NCBI RefSeq assembly: GCF_008831285.2 | Contig: NC_045139.1 | Span: forward strand, 17,962,354-18,026,353 | DNA from: Nymphaea colorata | Taxonomy: Eukaryota > Streptophyta > Magnoliopsida > Nymphaeales > Nymphaeaceae | Reading direction: 5' to 3' | DNA length: 64,000 bases | Shown: one piece after another, positions 11,340 through 22,260 of the stretch | How the letters are laid out: every line of letters begins with the position of its first letter | Numbering within the stretch: the stretch's first letter is position 1 | Translations under genes and position numbers: made by a program | The notes under the pieces: generated by a model | What the model was told of the DNA's origin: nothing | The model's input: only the letters and a program-made list of their open reading frames with translations | The model's database searches: none

Positions 11340-13917
11340 TTAATGACAGAGAGAAAATAGATCCATATACCTCGCCTTCTGCTTTGTAAAGGTTAACTCT
11401 TAGATTTTCCTTCTCTTGACGTAAAGTATCAACTTCTGCTGCTAATGCTACAACATATCTGTTTGAGGGCTTCAACCTGGGAAGTTCATAAAATGGAATC
11501 AACTTTATAATGTCAAAAACAGAGCGCAATTAATGTGTCATATTGTGGACATGGTTGAAACCATGTCACAATAGTGTTCCCGAGTTTTAAAAGGCTAGTT
11601 TCTTCTTTGGTATAATATGGTGAGCTTGAAAAAACAGGAAAAATACCATAAAATTTTAAAATTTTAAAAAACTGAAAATGGGGGGAAATGAAACAAGTGA
11701 GAAACAAATAACACAAACATCAAAAAATAAGTAGGTTTGGAACAAATAAAAAATACAAAATGAAAAAAAAAAAACTGTTTCGCATTAAAAAATAAAAAAA
11801 TGGGAAAAATGCAAAAAAGACAAAAAAAACACGAAAAAAAAGGCGAAAAATGCATTTTTTCGTTTTTAACTTTTTTTTTCAAAAAAACGCCTTCTTTAAA
11901 GTTTGAAACGGCAATTTAATTTATTGCGTTTTTTCGGGTCTTTTTCCAAAAAAACCTATTTTTTGTGACATTTTGAAACTAGTTAAGATGCCAAACAGGA
12001 ATAGTGACATCTCAGGATAGAAACTTCGAAAAACTTAAGTAGACAAATAAATGCAAAAATAAAATCTAGAAAAAGACGACTTACTTCTCCCAGAGTTGAA
12101 TCAACCTCCAATGTGTTTCTTCTCCAACATGTGCCTCTAAAAATATGCGCCCTCTTGCAGCAAAATCTTCCAACCCTTCTTCTGCTGCGTTCCCTTTAAC
12201 CAGTGTTGATTCAAGCAAAGACCTGAGTAAACTCTCATCTACACTAGCACTACCGTAGAGCCCTACATCCTTCAAAAAAGTGTAAGTTGAAAGGTCATCA
12301 GCTATAGCTTTCAGATTGAGTTTTCCTATCACGTATCAGAGTGCATTATCATGGCTTATTAACATAGAACATGCCAAATCTACCATGCTTGTTAAGCTAC
12401 CTTTTGCACAAGCTGATGCGCAAATTGCACAAAGAAAGAATGAAGAATTCAATTGGGCACCACCAGGTGACAAAAGGTTAAAAGAAACGTTTTTCATGCC
12501 ACGAATTTTCAGAGATTATAAGTATAGACAAAATGGACACTTATGGAAAATGCTGATGATAAAAGATTAACGTAGCATTACTCCCAAATGAAACACAATA
12601 AGATGCAATAAATCTTACAAATGTAGTTAGGAAAGTTAGTATAGTTTGACCTTAACCAACAAACGCGTTACACTATACTTTCAAGTTTCAAGAAGCCCAA
12701 ATGAGAAAAGATGATACGGTTTACCTTTATGTTTGAACACTGGGGACAGACTGAGTTGTCATCATCCCTTTCATTCTCAAGGTCAACAATCCTATGCCTA
12801 AGCAACTGCAGCTCCTCAAGGTGCCTGGTTTTGTCTGCCTGTAAATTATAAAAGACCAAATTAGGCGAATCCTTGTTGTCATCAGGGGAAGAAATGGGGC
12901 AGAGACAATAGATTCAGTGATTTATTTATACAAGATACCATTTATGAAATGCTAGCAGACGGTGAAAATTGGACAACAGAAAGTGGAAAAAAGAAGAAAA
13001 TACAAAAGGAATGGAAAAGTCGAGAATTTTCACCATCAACAGCTCAATTTCCTGTTTCGACTGGTTTACTTCGTCAGACAGCCGCCTCGAGTTATCCTCT
13101 GCCTCTTGAGCACAAGCCTCTGCTTGTCTTGCCCGCTCATCAGCGTCGTTCCCGAACTCCATTAGAGCCTCTCTGTCATTGTCATACAGAGAACATTCCT
13201 TGTTCAGCTTTGAGATCTGCATAGTCAAGTTCGCCACTTCTGAATTCAGCCGTTGGCTTTGCTCGATAGACTTTTTCAATGCTTGTGCATTCATAGCTGC
13301 TTCAGACTGTGCAGAGATTCACTCTCAGAAAGCTTGAATCTGTCTATCATAAAGTAAAAATGGAAATGGAAAACTGAAGAAATTCATAGCCCCAAGGGGC
13401 CAAGCGGCAATGGAACAAGAAAACAAAGAATCATTTGAAAACAGAGAACCGAATGACCTAACCCTAAAAAGGGAAAGAGAAGAAGCAAAAAGGATGATGC
13501 GAGAAAAAAATCAAGCAGGGAAAAAGCAAAATAAGAATGAAGATCAACAACATCAAAAAGACCCACGACATATTTAAGAGAAACAACGTTTTACTTCAAG
13601 TAAATAATAAATCAAATGATTGGCGTGGCTCGGGGAAAAGAGACTAACGGAATAGCCCAACGGTAGAACAGAAGAAAAAAGGAGGCACAGATAGTCAGAA
13701 AGAAAGATAAACTAGCCTTGGCTCGTTCGAGCTTCTCATTCCGGTCATTCAACAGATCCTGCAAGGCAAAAACTTGGCCCTGAAGAACCCTCCTAGACTC
13801 CTCTACCGCAAAAAGCTTCGATCGGAATGCATCCTTAGAAACAGGAAGCCCGACGGCGCACTCTATCGACTGTTGAATATAATTCTCCAGCTCAGGCGAC
13901 AGATCCATCTCTGTCAT
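10122..13917 (-). CDS. plant coiled-coil protein of unknown function, seven exons
   Basis: Exons on the minus strand: 13917-13717, 13306-13034, 12838-12725, about 12269-12085, 11476-11371, 11193-11080 and 10259-10122, joining in phase to about 376 residues. The start MTEMDLSPELENYI is the first ATG after an upstream region lacking a longer frame. The body is rich in Glu, Lys, Gln and Leu with heptad-like spacing (about residues 15-195 and from 255 on), so long coiled coils are likely. There is one CPQC pair near residue 190. The tail is basic and Ser/Pro-rich, with SP sites and an SPRRPLSP motif that could be phosphorylated by proline-directed kinases. No enzyme domain or membrane segment is seen. 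Weak points: the first intron seems to use a GC donor, and the 5' edge of the fourth exon is ambiguous (three other AG sites upstream give the wrong phase). I do not recognise a named family. Confidence 0.8.
11267..11339. repeat. (GT)n-(GA)n compound microsatellite in an intron
   Basis: A GT run of about 52 bp passes directly into a GA run of about 20 bp. It lies in the intron between the fifth and sixth exons of the coiled-coil gene, 31 bp from the end of the fifth exon, so length change here could touch splicing. Confidence 0.95.
11562..11972. mobile_element. hAT-like MITE, about 411 bp, in an intron
   Basis: The ends read CATGTCACAA on the left and TTGTGACATT on the right. They are flanked by TTGAAAC at 11555-11561 and TTGAAAC at 11973-11979, a 7-8 bp target duplication. 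The inside is A-rich with AAAAAACG motifs like those of the element at 5863-6211, so the two are probably one family. It sits inside the intron between the fourth and fifth exons of the coiled-coil gene and has no coding capacity. Confidence 0.6.
13307..13716 (-). other. probable GC-AG intron of the coiled-coil gene
   Basis: The exon frame leads to AAG followed by GCTAGT, and the next exon opens after CACAG in phase 0. A GC donor joins the exons cleanly as ERAK plus SEAAMNAQ. An alternative GT donor four bases further pairs in phase with a different AG (before CAGCTATG), giving one residue less. I prefer GC-AG because its acceptor follows a better tract. Confidence 0.5.
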
Positions 13918-14200
13918 ATCCAGAAGCCGCTTCGGAAGGCCCTTCTATTTGCGGGACACCAAGAAATCACAACGGCGGAATATCCAACAGGTAAACCTCC
14001 TCAAAACAAAGAGCAACTAAGGAAACCGAAACCGAGGCTCCTCCAAGAAGGATCTCACATGGCTAAAGAGGAGAAAGAAATGACAACTAGAAAATCTCGA
14101 AATCTTTTCCTCCTCCATGGTATGATGTTAGAAGAATGTGATGACAAGAAGAGGAGGAGGAGGAGGAAAATCACTGGGATAAAACCCGGAACTCTGTAAG
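13918..14200 (-). other. presumed 5' UTR and promoter of the coiled-coil gene
   Basis: This region lies directly upstream of the ATG at 13917. It is purine/pyrimidine biased with GGA repeats near 14150. The plus-strand open frame at 13774-14199 overlaps the first exon in antisense and has no domain, so I read it as a shadow. No clear TATA box was found. Confidence 0.4.
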
Positions 14201-14639
14201 CATTAGAATGGAAAAAAATGACTGATTTTCTAGGTTTGCTTCTCCCCTTTTCCCCTCGCTTCTGGTTTTCTTTTGAATGTGAAGAATCTTGGTCTTTTTG
14301 AATCGTCCTAAGCCCTAGCCGTTGGAAAATTCAAATTGGACATCGGGAGCGCCTTTAACCCAGCCGTTATTTGAGGGCTCGCCCTTTCGCTGCAATCTCA
14401 GAAAAGGGCTTCCCACTTTTCACTTATTCAGTTCTCCCCCTTACATTTGTTGACAACATTCAAGCAGGGAAACTTCCGGCGTCTTATAAGTTAGATCAAA
14501 ATTTTGCAACTTTTTTAACATTGTTGTCCACCTGAAAGCTGCATTTCACTTGTATAAGAAATCAATGTACTGATACTTGGTTGGACATATGTCTTAGTTG
14601 AAAGTCTTTATTGGACAATCAATGGAGCCTGCGCCGGAC

Positions 14640-14805
14640 TTGGATGATTCAGGACCAAATTCAGACTTAGCTAAGCTTGCGGCTAGTCGCTGGTTCAAAT
14701 CTCAAATACACAAACCAATGCATGGAAATGTCCCACCTTCGGGTGAGTGACAAAGCTTCTAAGCTGGGAGTGGTTTCCCTCAAGTAAAATTAAAAAAAAA
14801 TCAAG
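14640..14805 (+). mobile_element. possible tRNA-derived SINE fragment
   Basis: TTAGCTAAGCTTGCGG resembles an RNA polymerase III A box, and GGTTCAAATCTC about 25 nt later resembles a B box. The stretch ends in an A-rich tail at 14790-14800. Target-site duplications were not found, so this is only a suggestion. Confidence 0.3.
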
Positions 14806-14844
14806 TATTAAACTACTTAGTTCATATTATATTGTTGTGGGTGT

Positions 14845-14892
14845 CACATTCATTAATCAAATCTTCTACACATTCATTAATCAAATCTTCTA
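14845..14892. repeat. 24-bp tandem repeat, two perfect copies
   Basis: The unit begins CACATTCATTAATC and ends TCTTCTA. Copies are at 14845-14868 and 14869-14892, back to back. No coding meaning is seen. Confidence 0.9.
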
Positions 14893-15599
14893 TCACTTGC
14901 TGCAATATGAGCAATAAATGTACCTATTTCGCTAGCTTCATTCTTGTTTGCACATTTTTGGAAACAGAATTTGGCTTATGTAAAACTGTACGCTACCTGG
15001 TGTTATCACTTATTTACAATACAATAATATACTATTTATAGCGACATCTTTGAATGCTAGTAACGCCACACAAGGCATTGTTTTTTTTTTTTTTTTTTAA
15101 TTTAATTTGGTGAGAAACTCGCCTTGCGAAAGATGTTCTTCAAAGCACCCTTTATGAAATTTAAGATAAATAAACAAAGCAGCTTTTACGCAATTTAACA
15201 TTATAACTATTATCTTCACTACACCAAAAAAATTAACACAGCAAATTGAGTCGTTGGCAGAGAACACCTGGGGTCGTGGTGCATTGAGCGAAGGATCGTA
15301 AAAAATTAATTGCATGTTTTTTAATATCCTTAAAAGCTAAGTGGTCCTAGATATGCACATGCCTACAAACTCAAATTTGAATTTCACCAAACATAACATC
15401 TCTAAACTTCTTAACTTTTCATATTTAAATGATTGTTATTGAGCATTTAATGATAAAAGAGATAGATATAATTATCATAATACTGCAACAGTAGGCAATA
15501 TTGTGAAAAAAAAGGTCTAAAATCTGTATTCTTAATTTCTTATAATTGGTCCTCATGCATGCATTCAACTTGTTTGTTTTCTTACTGATGAGTTTGATC

Positions 15600-15790
15600 C
15601 ATATTCACAAAAAACCTGTTTTTTTGAAAAAAAACACGAGAAAATTAAATGTCATTTAAAACTTAAAAAAACGTGTTTTAAAAAAACGTGTTTTAAAAAA
15701 ACGTTAAGAACAAAAAAACATGTGTTTTCACTTTTTTTCATTTATTTAATGCCAAACAGTTTATTTTTTCTTTTTTATGTTTGTGTTATT
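15600..15790. repeat. A/T-rich element with 15-bp tandem repeats
   Basis: It starts with CATATTCACAAAAAACC, similar to the ends of the hAT-like MITEs at 5863 and 11562. It contains at least two full copies of a 15-bp unit AAAAAAACGTGTTTT at 15665-15703. It may be a damaged third member of that family, but I could not fix a right end. Confidence 0.4.
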
Positions 15791-16909
15791 AGTTTATCAT
15801 TTATTTTATTTTTAGTTTTTTAAATTTTAAAAATTTATCTTTTTTATTTTTTTTCAAGCTCGTCATATTATATTAAAAAAAAAACCCAGGATTTAAAATT
15901 TAAAAACATTATTTATAACTATGGCTTCATCTAAAAGAGATGAATATCGGCAAATTATATCAACGCCCAATTGCGCATGGCTCAACAGCAAGGGCAGCAT
16001 CGTCCTTTTCAATACAAGTGTGACTGGACTGAAGATTAGAAAAAGGCAAGAGAATCTGAAAGGCAAGGGGAAAGGGGAATTGAAGAAAGGAATGGGGGCA
16101 CTTTCGGACATTGGAAGAGATGCCATTCTTTCTGACGCTGGTCTATTTCATTATCATTTTGACAACGACTGTTCATTGGTGCACACTTGCACCAGCTCAG
16201 GTCTGAGACCGATCTGTACCTTCACTACCCAATCAATGCTACCCACAATCTCTCTCTCCCTCTCTCTAGTCAATCCTTTTAACTCAGTAAATAGCAACAC
16301 CAACAATTTGTTGATCATTCTTTGTAAGCAAAACTTTAGCAAGGGCAGAATGCCAGTGTTTGCTTACTAAAGTTTTGAGTTTTGCTTATGTAGAGGTTAG
16401 ACAACAGTAACAAATTGTCATTGGGACTTGTAGTAGATTCTAAAACACTGTGTTATAAGAACTTGTTGTTGTTGAACTTGTTGCTGTTGCCAAACTTGCC
16501 CTTTAGGTCCCAACAAAGTTAGCAATAAGATGAGATGCATTTTAAGAAAGCTGATTATGAATATACTTTCACCATACAAGTGGTTTAATGTACAAAATGA
16601 ATTGAAGAATCTGCCCGCATTGGTTTCGGAAAACAACATTTTCGAGTAATGGGCCGCCCAAAACTTGACTGCCATTGCCCCACCTCAAATACTAATGCTG
16701 CTTTAAGAGAAAGGCCTTTATACCAAACCATATCCAAATTTGACAACTAAGTTAGTAATTCTAGGAGAATGTTGCCGGTTGCCAAACGGGAGCCCTCAAA
16801 ACTTGGCCGGGAAGTCATGGCGGAGGAACACACGTTTGGGCGGCTGGAACCCCAGAGCCCTCGACCACAACACATACTGCATATGATTATTACCAACAGG
16901 AGATGAGAA

Positions 16910-17150
16910 CCATAGTTGGCAAATTCATGACTCGGACTTGGATTGGCTGCTGACAGGGTCATCGGGTCAGCGAGTTGACTTGTCGACTTGGTCAAGTTTT
17001 AAAATAACTTAAATTCGACAAGTCAAGGCGGGGTCAGGGGCGAGTTGGGCCAAGGCAGGCCAACCTTGACTCATGGCCAAGTTTTCTAACGATCTGAGTT
17101 GACTCAGTGATTCTTGAGCCCACTGGGTGAGTCGGCCAACTAAGATGGCA
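16910..17150. repeat. degenerate GACTCG-rich repeat
   Basis: The motifs GACTTG, GACTCA, GAGTTGACT and GTCAAGTT recur many times at irregular spacing on both strands. Similar motif-rich stretches occur near 26840-27080 and 58560-58660. I cannot assign it to a transposon class. Confidence 0.4.
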
Positions 17151-19543
17151 ATATTGTTTAAGCAAATCAAGTCAGTTATGAGCGCTGAGTAATTATTGAG
17201 GACGGACCTCGGTAGTTTGGTTCTCCTGCTTACCAGAGCTCCTTCCTCTCATGTAAATGGTTCCGGTTCGTGTTCGGACCGAATTTAACGCTTTATATAT
17301 GCAATGGTTTTATAGGAGAAGGATGAGAGGCTGATGGTTTCAGTGCTGGGTGGTGGTGGGGCTCAGGCATTTACTTCGAGGAACGACAGGAGAGAAAATG
17401 ATTGTACACAAGGAGTCTGCCATTTCCAAGACCATTCAAGTGTCTCGGACTAAGAAACCTAAATCTGGACTTAATCTTCTTGATGCCGATCAAACTGACG
17501 TCTCAATAAACCCTTTGCTGTTGGTGAAAACAGCATCGCAGCTAAAGCAGTAACGCTATCAATACTACAAGTCGGTGAGGCTCTTGTATATTGTTTGCTG
17601 TTTGGCCTAATCATAATAAGCATGAAAAAGAAAGAAAGAAAGCAAAGAATAGTAGAGAGAGAATTATCTCAATATATGGAGGTTGGCAACTATAAGTAGG
17701 TGACCAAAATTTGGCCCATTAATTTCCCGATATCGGTAGTGGTTGGGGGCGTGGACAAAGAATAATTATATTGGATCGGCTGCTCGAGTCGAGTCTAGTT
17801 GCAAGCATCCATGTCTGCTGGTGGGTCCCTGTCCCTGCACTGCAGACTACGTGGCCGTGTTTCATAGCTATAGCCGGTACTCATCTAAAGAGTACCGCAA
17901 CTCTTCTGGCCCTTGACTATCTGTCCATAGGAAGTAGGAACAAGGACTCCCCGTCCACCATTCACATATTCGCTCCATAAATATATATATATACATTTTA
18001 GACATTGCACATATTACATTTATCATGAATTATAAAAGTAATGAAAGAAAAAGATTATGATTTTAATGGAAAAAGAGTTGTGCAGAGGCTAAGCTCGGTT
18101 CAAACCACGGTCAAATGCATTTGACGACGGTTTGACTGACCCCACACGCTGCAGAGGCCGCAGCAGCAGAGAGAACGGGCTCGCCAGAGCTGACACCATA
18201 CGGCACTCTCTCTCTCTTCCCGTAGTGGTCAGACAGACCCAGAGGATCATATTTCAACAACAGAACAAAAGGAGCTCACCGTCGAATCAAACGCCCCATC
18301 TCTCCACCTTTTCTAATACCCCAAGATGCCCTTTCGACCTTTCTTTCTTCCTTGGCCGAAAAGCCAGGGCACTTGATTTTCCTTTCTTGCCCTCGTTAAC
18401 TATCAAAATTTTCATAAAAAATCGCCTGATCAAGTGATGTTTTAATATGAAGCCCAAATTTCATTTTAACCTAAAGAATGGAACATGATACAAGATAATA
18501 TTAGCTCTTGATATTTGGTATATATTGGTTTGAGAAGAGACGAGTGAGTGGCCCACGTATAAGGCTTGTTGTGTGTGTAAAAGCAGTGGTGATTTGCCGC
18601 GGTACAGAGGGCAAGGAATTGTCCTTGCCGCCTCCAGCCAGGAAGCATATGGAAAGGTAGTATTGACAAACGCTGCAAAATATTCACATGTCCATTTCAG
18701 CTTTATAATAATAAGGGCGGAGTGGTCATTTCAGCAAGTCCCTTTTTTTTTTTTTTTTTTTGACAGCTCATGCGTTCTCAGTTCTTGGTCAAATAACTTC
18801 GATCCACCCCACCGAAAGATTTTCAGAAGGTGATCAAAAGTAAAAATTTCTTACTAAGAAATTAATTATTCCGAGATTTAATAAAGTAATATTAATTTCT
18901 CACTAAAAATAAATTGGCATGTAACTAATGCTTGTGAGGTTACCGACCTTCAATTGTTAGTATGTATAATTAATCCAATTATTGCAGCAACTTGAAGTAA
19001 AAAGTTGACACGGAAAGAAAGATTGAGAGAGAGCGAGAGAAGGAAAAAGAAAAAAGTAGCAAGTAAAGTGAAAAAGAAAGACTGTTTTTCACTTTTAACG
19101 TTCTTATTGAACTTGTGTTCATAATCATTTCCAGCCATGCAGGTAGAAGGAGAACCCTATGCCCTGAAAATAAAGCAGCGAGATCGCATCGCGTGTGATA
19201 TTCATGACTAACAAGGCTTTTCCGCACAATTATCCGACTCCCCAGAACATTGACAATGAAGAGGAGGAAATTTTTTTTCTCATTTTTTAAATCTCTCGAA
19301 AGAATCAAAAGCTTTCGACGATAACAGTACATACAACTGAAAGCTTTGCAGGAAGAGATCATAATGCAATGACTACAAGACCCAATGCCTCAGATAAAAG
19401 AAAGAAAAAAAAAAAAAAAAAAGAGAGGAAGGGAAAGAAGAAACAAATTTTCTTACAGCTGCCAGCAATCAATGTCGACCATAACTCGTTATGATCAACA
19501 AGAACAATACAGTGACTGTTGCAGCGTTGCCACTCTTCATTAT

Positions 19544-22158
19544 TCAAGCTTCACTGTTTCTTTCGGAGACGATGGCGTGTATTGCACTAGAGAGGTTATT
19601 CACAGCGGAGATGAGGCCGGCGAGTCCCTGTCTGTTCATCTCCGTTCTGCTCTCTTCCATCTGCAGCTTTCTTTCCTCCATGTCTAGGAAGGCTCGGTGC
19701 CTCTTGTCCTTCTTCTCTTCGCAGGCGAGCAGCGTTCGGGACAAGACGGACGCCGTATGAAGAATGCTGGATCCCAGGCTTCTCACTTTCCTCCTCTTCA
19801 CATCCGAGCTTCCTTCCGTCTCCGACGAATCCGTCGTCTCCTCGGCTACCATCACTCACAGTGAAGTCGATAATAAGATTCCGGCACAGTTTTGGCATAA
19901 ACAACTTCAAGTGTATCAAAATGGGGCGAATAAAGCTCTGATTTCTAATGAAACAAGCTGCCCAGCACGAGAAAATAACTTGTGCATATGGGGTATACGA
20001 AGTATTGATTACATGATTGTAACGCTCGAGGGAGAGAATATTTTGATCATGGTTCGAGAAAGATCTCATTTGGCGTAAGGAATGTGCTGAGTTGCCCGTT
20101 GAATAAGAATGATAAGAGACACTGGGATCAATCATGATACCCCTCACGGGGATAAGGAAGTAAGATGAGGTTCTCCTACCGAGAGATTCTAATGATCGAA
20201 GCTGGTGCCGACTCGTTCTCGGTTGCTAATGAGTATTGATGCAACGTTATGATCTTTTCATTTTCTGTTTTTTTTTTTTTTTTTTTTTTCTTTCATTTAG
20301 AAACCCAACTTGAGAGGTAATAGTGGCTTAAACGAGTGATACTGCTTCTCGTTTACAAGGTATTCATCATTTTGGTCTCACCATTTTCGAATAATCTAAT
20401 AGTTAAAGAGACACGGGCACGCTTTTCCTCTTTTTTCTAATAAAATATCGTTCGAGTCTTCTAGATTTTGCTGACAACGTGAAGGATTCAAGCTTGTCAT
20501 AATCAAAGAGTAGAACCACACTCTAATTTTTTTCTCCAAAAAACATGACATGCAGATTACTTATGATAGCCAATTTCTACTAAAAGTGTCGTCTTGTTGA
20601 GTAGCCGTGATCTTCGTAGATATCCACTTGAAGGATTCGAAATCGTTACGAATCACACCGAGTAGAGCCACATTCTTATATTTTCTCCAATATTACTTAT
20701 GATTCACCAAGAAATTTTAAAAAAATTGGAATTCCCTCGCTCTTTGACACACACACGCACACACGGACACACACAAAGACAGACGAAGATGATCAGAATG
20801 AAAGGAAGGTGCCGGAAACTTGCGGGGAAACTTACAGAAAAGCGAAGGTACTTTTACGGCAGAAGAAAAATGGTGGGTGTTCACAGGGCACGAATTCTAT
20901 TCCAGAATACATTCAAAAGATAAATGAATGGCTCCAGGGATCGACCAGGGACGAGGGGTTTGGTTTTTGGGGAGTCTCGCATAGACCCCTGAGATCTCAC
21001 GCACCAGCTGGGATACGTTTGTCGTTTTCGAAAATAATTAGGGCCATTTATGGCATTCAGTAAACAGCCATCGCCTCTGCAACTTCTTCCACCAAAGCCA
21101 TTAAAAGAAGAAAGTGCAGAGGCGGAGCGCTTTTGTCATATGACCGAAATGTCCCTATCCCGCTTACTCGTAGACACGTGCATGGACGGCTCTAAGGCAT
21201 TTTGCCTGAAAGCCCAGAGCGGCGTCGGTGGTGGCGGAGGGAATCCTCCCTCCGCCCGAAATGACGTAGGTGGCCGGCCCTACACTGCATAGCAGCTGCC
21301 ACCCTCGCAACACACCAGACTCGCAGGTCTTTTCATCCGAGGCAGAAACCATGAAGGACAAAACCGTCAATCCTCAATTGGTCCGGCAGAAACAGGCAGT
21401 CAGCCACCGCCGCTCGCTCGGCTCATATTCGACAACGCCGGGGAACGGTTTCAATTATAAAGGGTCCGTTTGGTCATTCCCCAGTAGATTAGTGGTGCAA
21501 ATGTCTTTTTATAACTGCAAATAACGGACAGCAGAGAGAGACTAGAGAGAGAACCTGAGATGGGGGCTTGAGGTGGTGGCGGCGGGGGAGGTGGAGGAGG
21601 AGGAGGTGGTGGCGGTGGTTGCTGGTGCTGGTATGCCGGTGGCGGTGCGGCGAGCCTTGGCTGGGGTTTGCGGTTGACGACCTCGTGGAGGGCCTCGAAC
21701 ACCTCGGAGGGGAGGTTGGAGGGGAGGTTCCGCTCCTTCCGCTCGTGTTTCTCCATCTGCCAGTATGACATCCGGCCGGCGATCGGCCGGTTCTCGTATT
21801 CCCTCACCTTCTTGTAGTCCCTGAGGAGGTTGTCCCACTTGTCGTTGCACTGGTTCTGGCTCCGCATACACCCGTTGGCCCAGCAGTAGTTCTCTACCCA
21901 CTTCCACCGCAGCTCCGCAGTCTTGCTCCTCTCCCTCTCCCCGCCCTTCATCCGCCTCTCGTCGTCCATCTTCTTGGCCGTTATCAGCACCATCGTCTCG
22001 TGGATCGTCCAGTTCCCCTTCCGATACTCCCGTCCCCCGGACGCCGACAGCGGAGCTGAAGTCATCGATGTCGTAGTTGCGATGCCGCCGCCCGTCCCGG
22101 CCGCCGGCAGCGGGTCATCCACCACAATTATCGCCGTGCTCCCGATCGGATCGCCCAT
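19544..22158 (-). CDS. trihelix transcription factor, SH4-related type, two exons
   Basis: Probable nuclear DNA-binding regulator. Exon 1 is 22158-21555 and exon 2 is 19845-19544 (or from 19854), giving 301 or 304 residues. The trihelix (Myb/SANT-like) domain lies at about 48-135, with Trp50, Trp87 and Trp108 at the three helix positions and the run QNQCNDKWDNLLRDYKKVRE at 101-120; a further helix follows (SYWQMEKHERKE). A run of 16 prolines sits at 181-196, just before the intron. Exon 2 gives an acidic Ser/Thr stretch, a basic KRRK that may be a nuclear localisation signal, then a Glu/Arg-rich helix ending NRQGLAGLISAVNNLSSAIHA, typical of the C-terminal coiled coil of SH4-like trihelix proteins. 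The intron is GT-AG and about 1.7 kb. The subfamily rests on recall of Arabidopsis members such as At2g35640; its targets are unknown. Confidence 0.9.
19846..21554 (-). other. trihelix gene intron
   Basis: The donor reads CTCAG then GTTCTCTCTCT. Two acceptors nine bases apart, GTGAG (55-56) and GGTAG (46-47), both keep the frame. The intron includes a 20-bp poly-T near 20270 and a short CA-type repeat near 20750. The open frames inside it (20699-21292) have no domain. Confidence 0.75.
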
Positions 22159-22260
22159 CTCACTCTCCCTCCTCCTCCACTCTCTCTTTCTCTCTCTCTC
22201 TCGCCTCTTTCTCTGCCTCTCTGTCGCTCAGAGTTTTGGACGGTGGCTTTGAACGGGGTT
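22159..22260 (-). promoter_or_regulatory. presumed 5' leader of the trihelix gene, GA-rich
   Basis: The minus strand upstream of the ATG is almost entirely GA/GGA repeats. This is common in plant 5' UTRs and in GAGA-type promoters. No TATA box is evident. Confidence 0.4.

Larger units (their letters stand above)
14201..19543. other. intergenic, no gene recognised
   Basis: About 5.3 kb between the coiled-coil gene and the 3' end of the trihelix gene. It contains a 24-bp tandem repeat at 14845-14892, a SINE-like piece at 14640-14805, A/T-rich repeats at 15600-15790 and a GACTCG-rich degenerate repeat at 16910-17150. The open frames at 15921-16370, 17350-17553 and 18132-18437 have no domain. 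The last part probably holds the 3' UTR of the trihelix gene. Confidence 0.55.

Noticed and set aside
19596..20147. 183-codon minus-strand frame
   Set aside because: It overlaps the second trihelix exon in another frame; the correct frame carries the conserved coiled-coil end.
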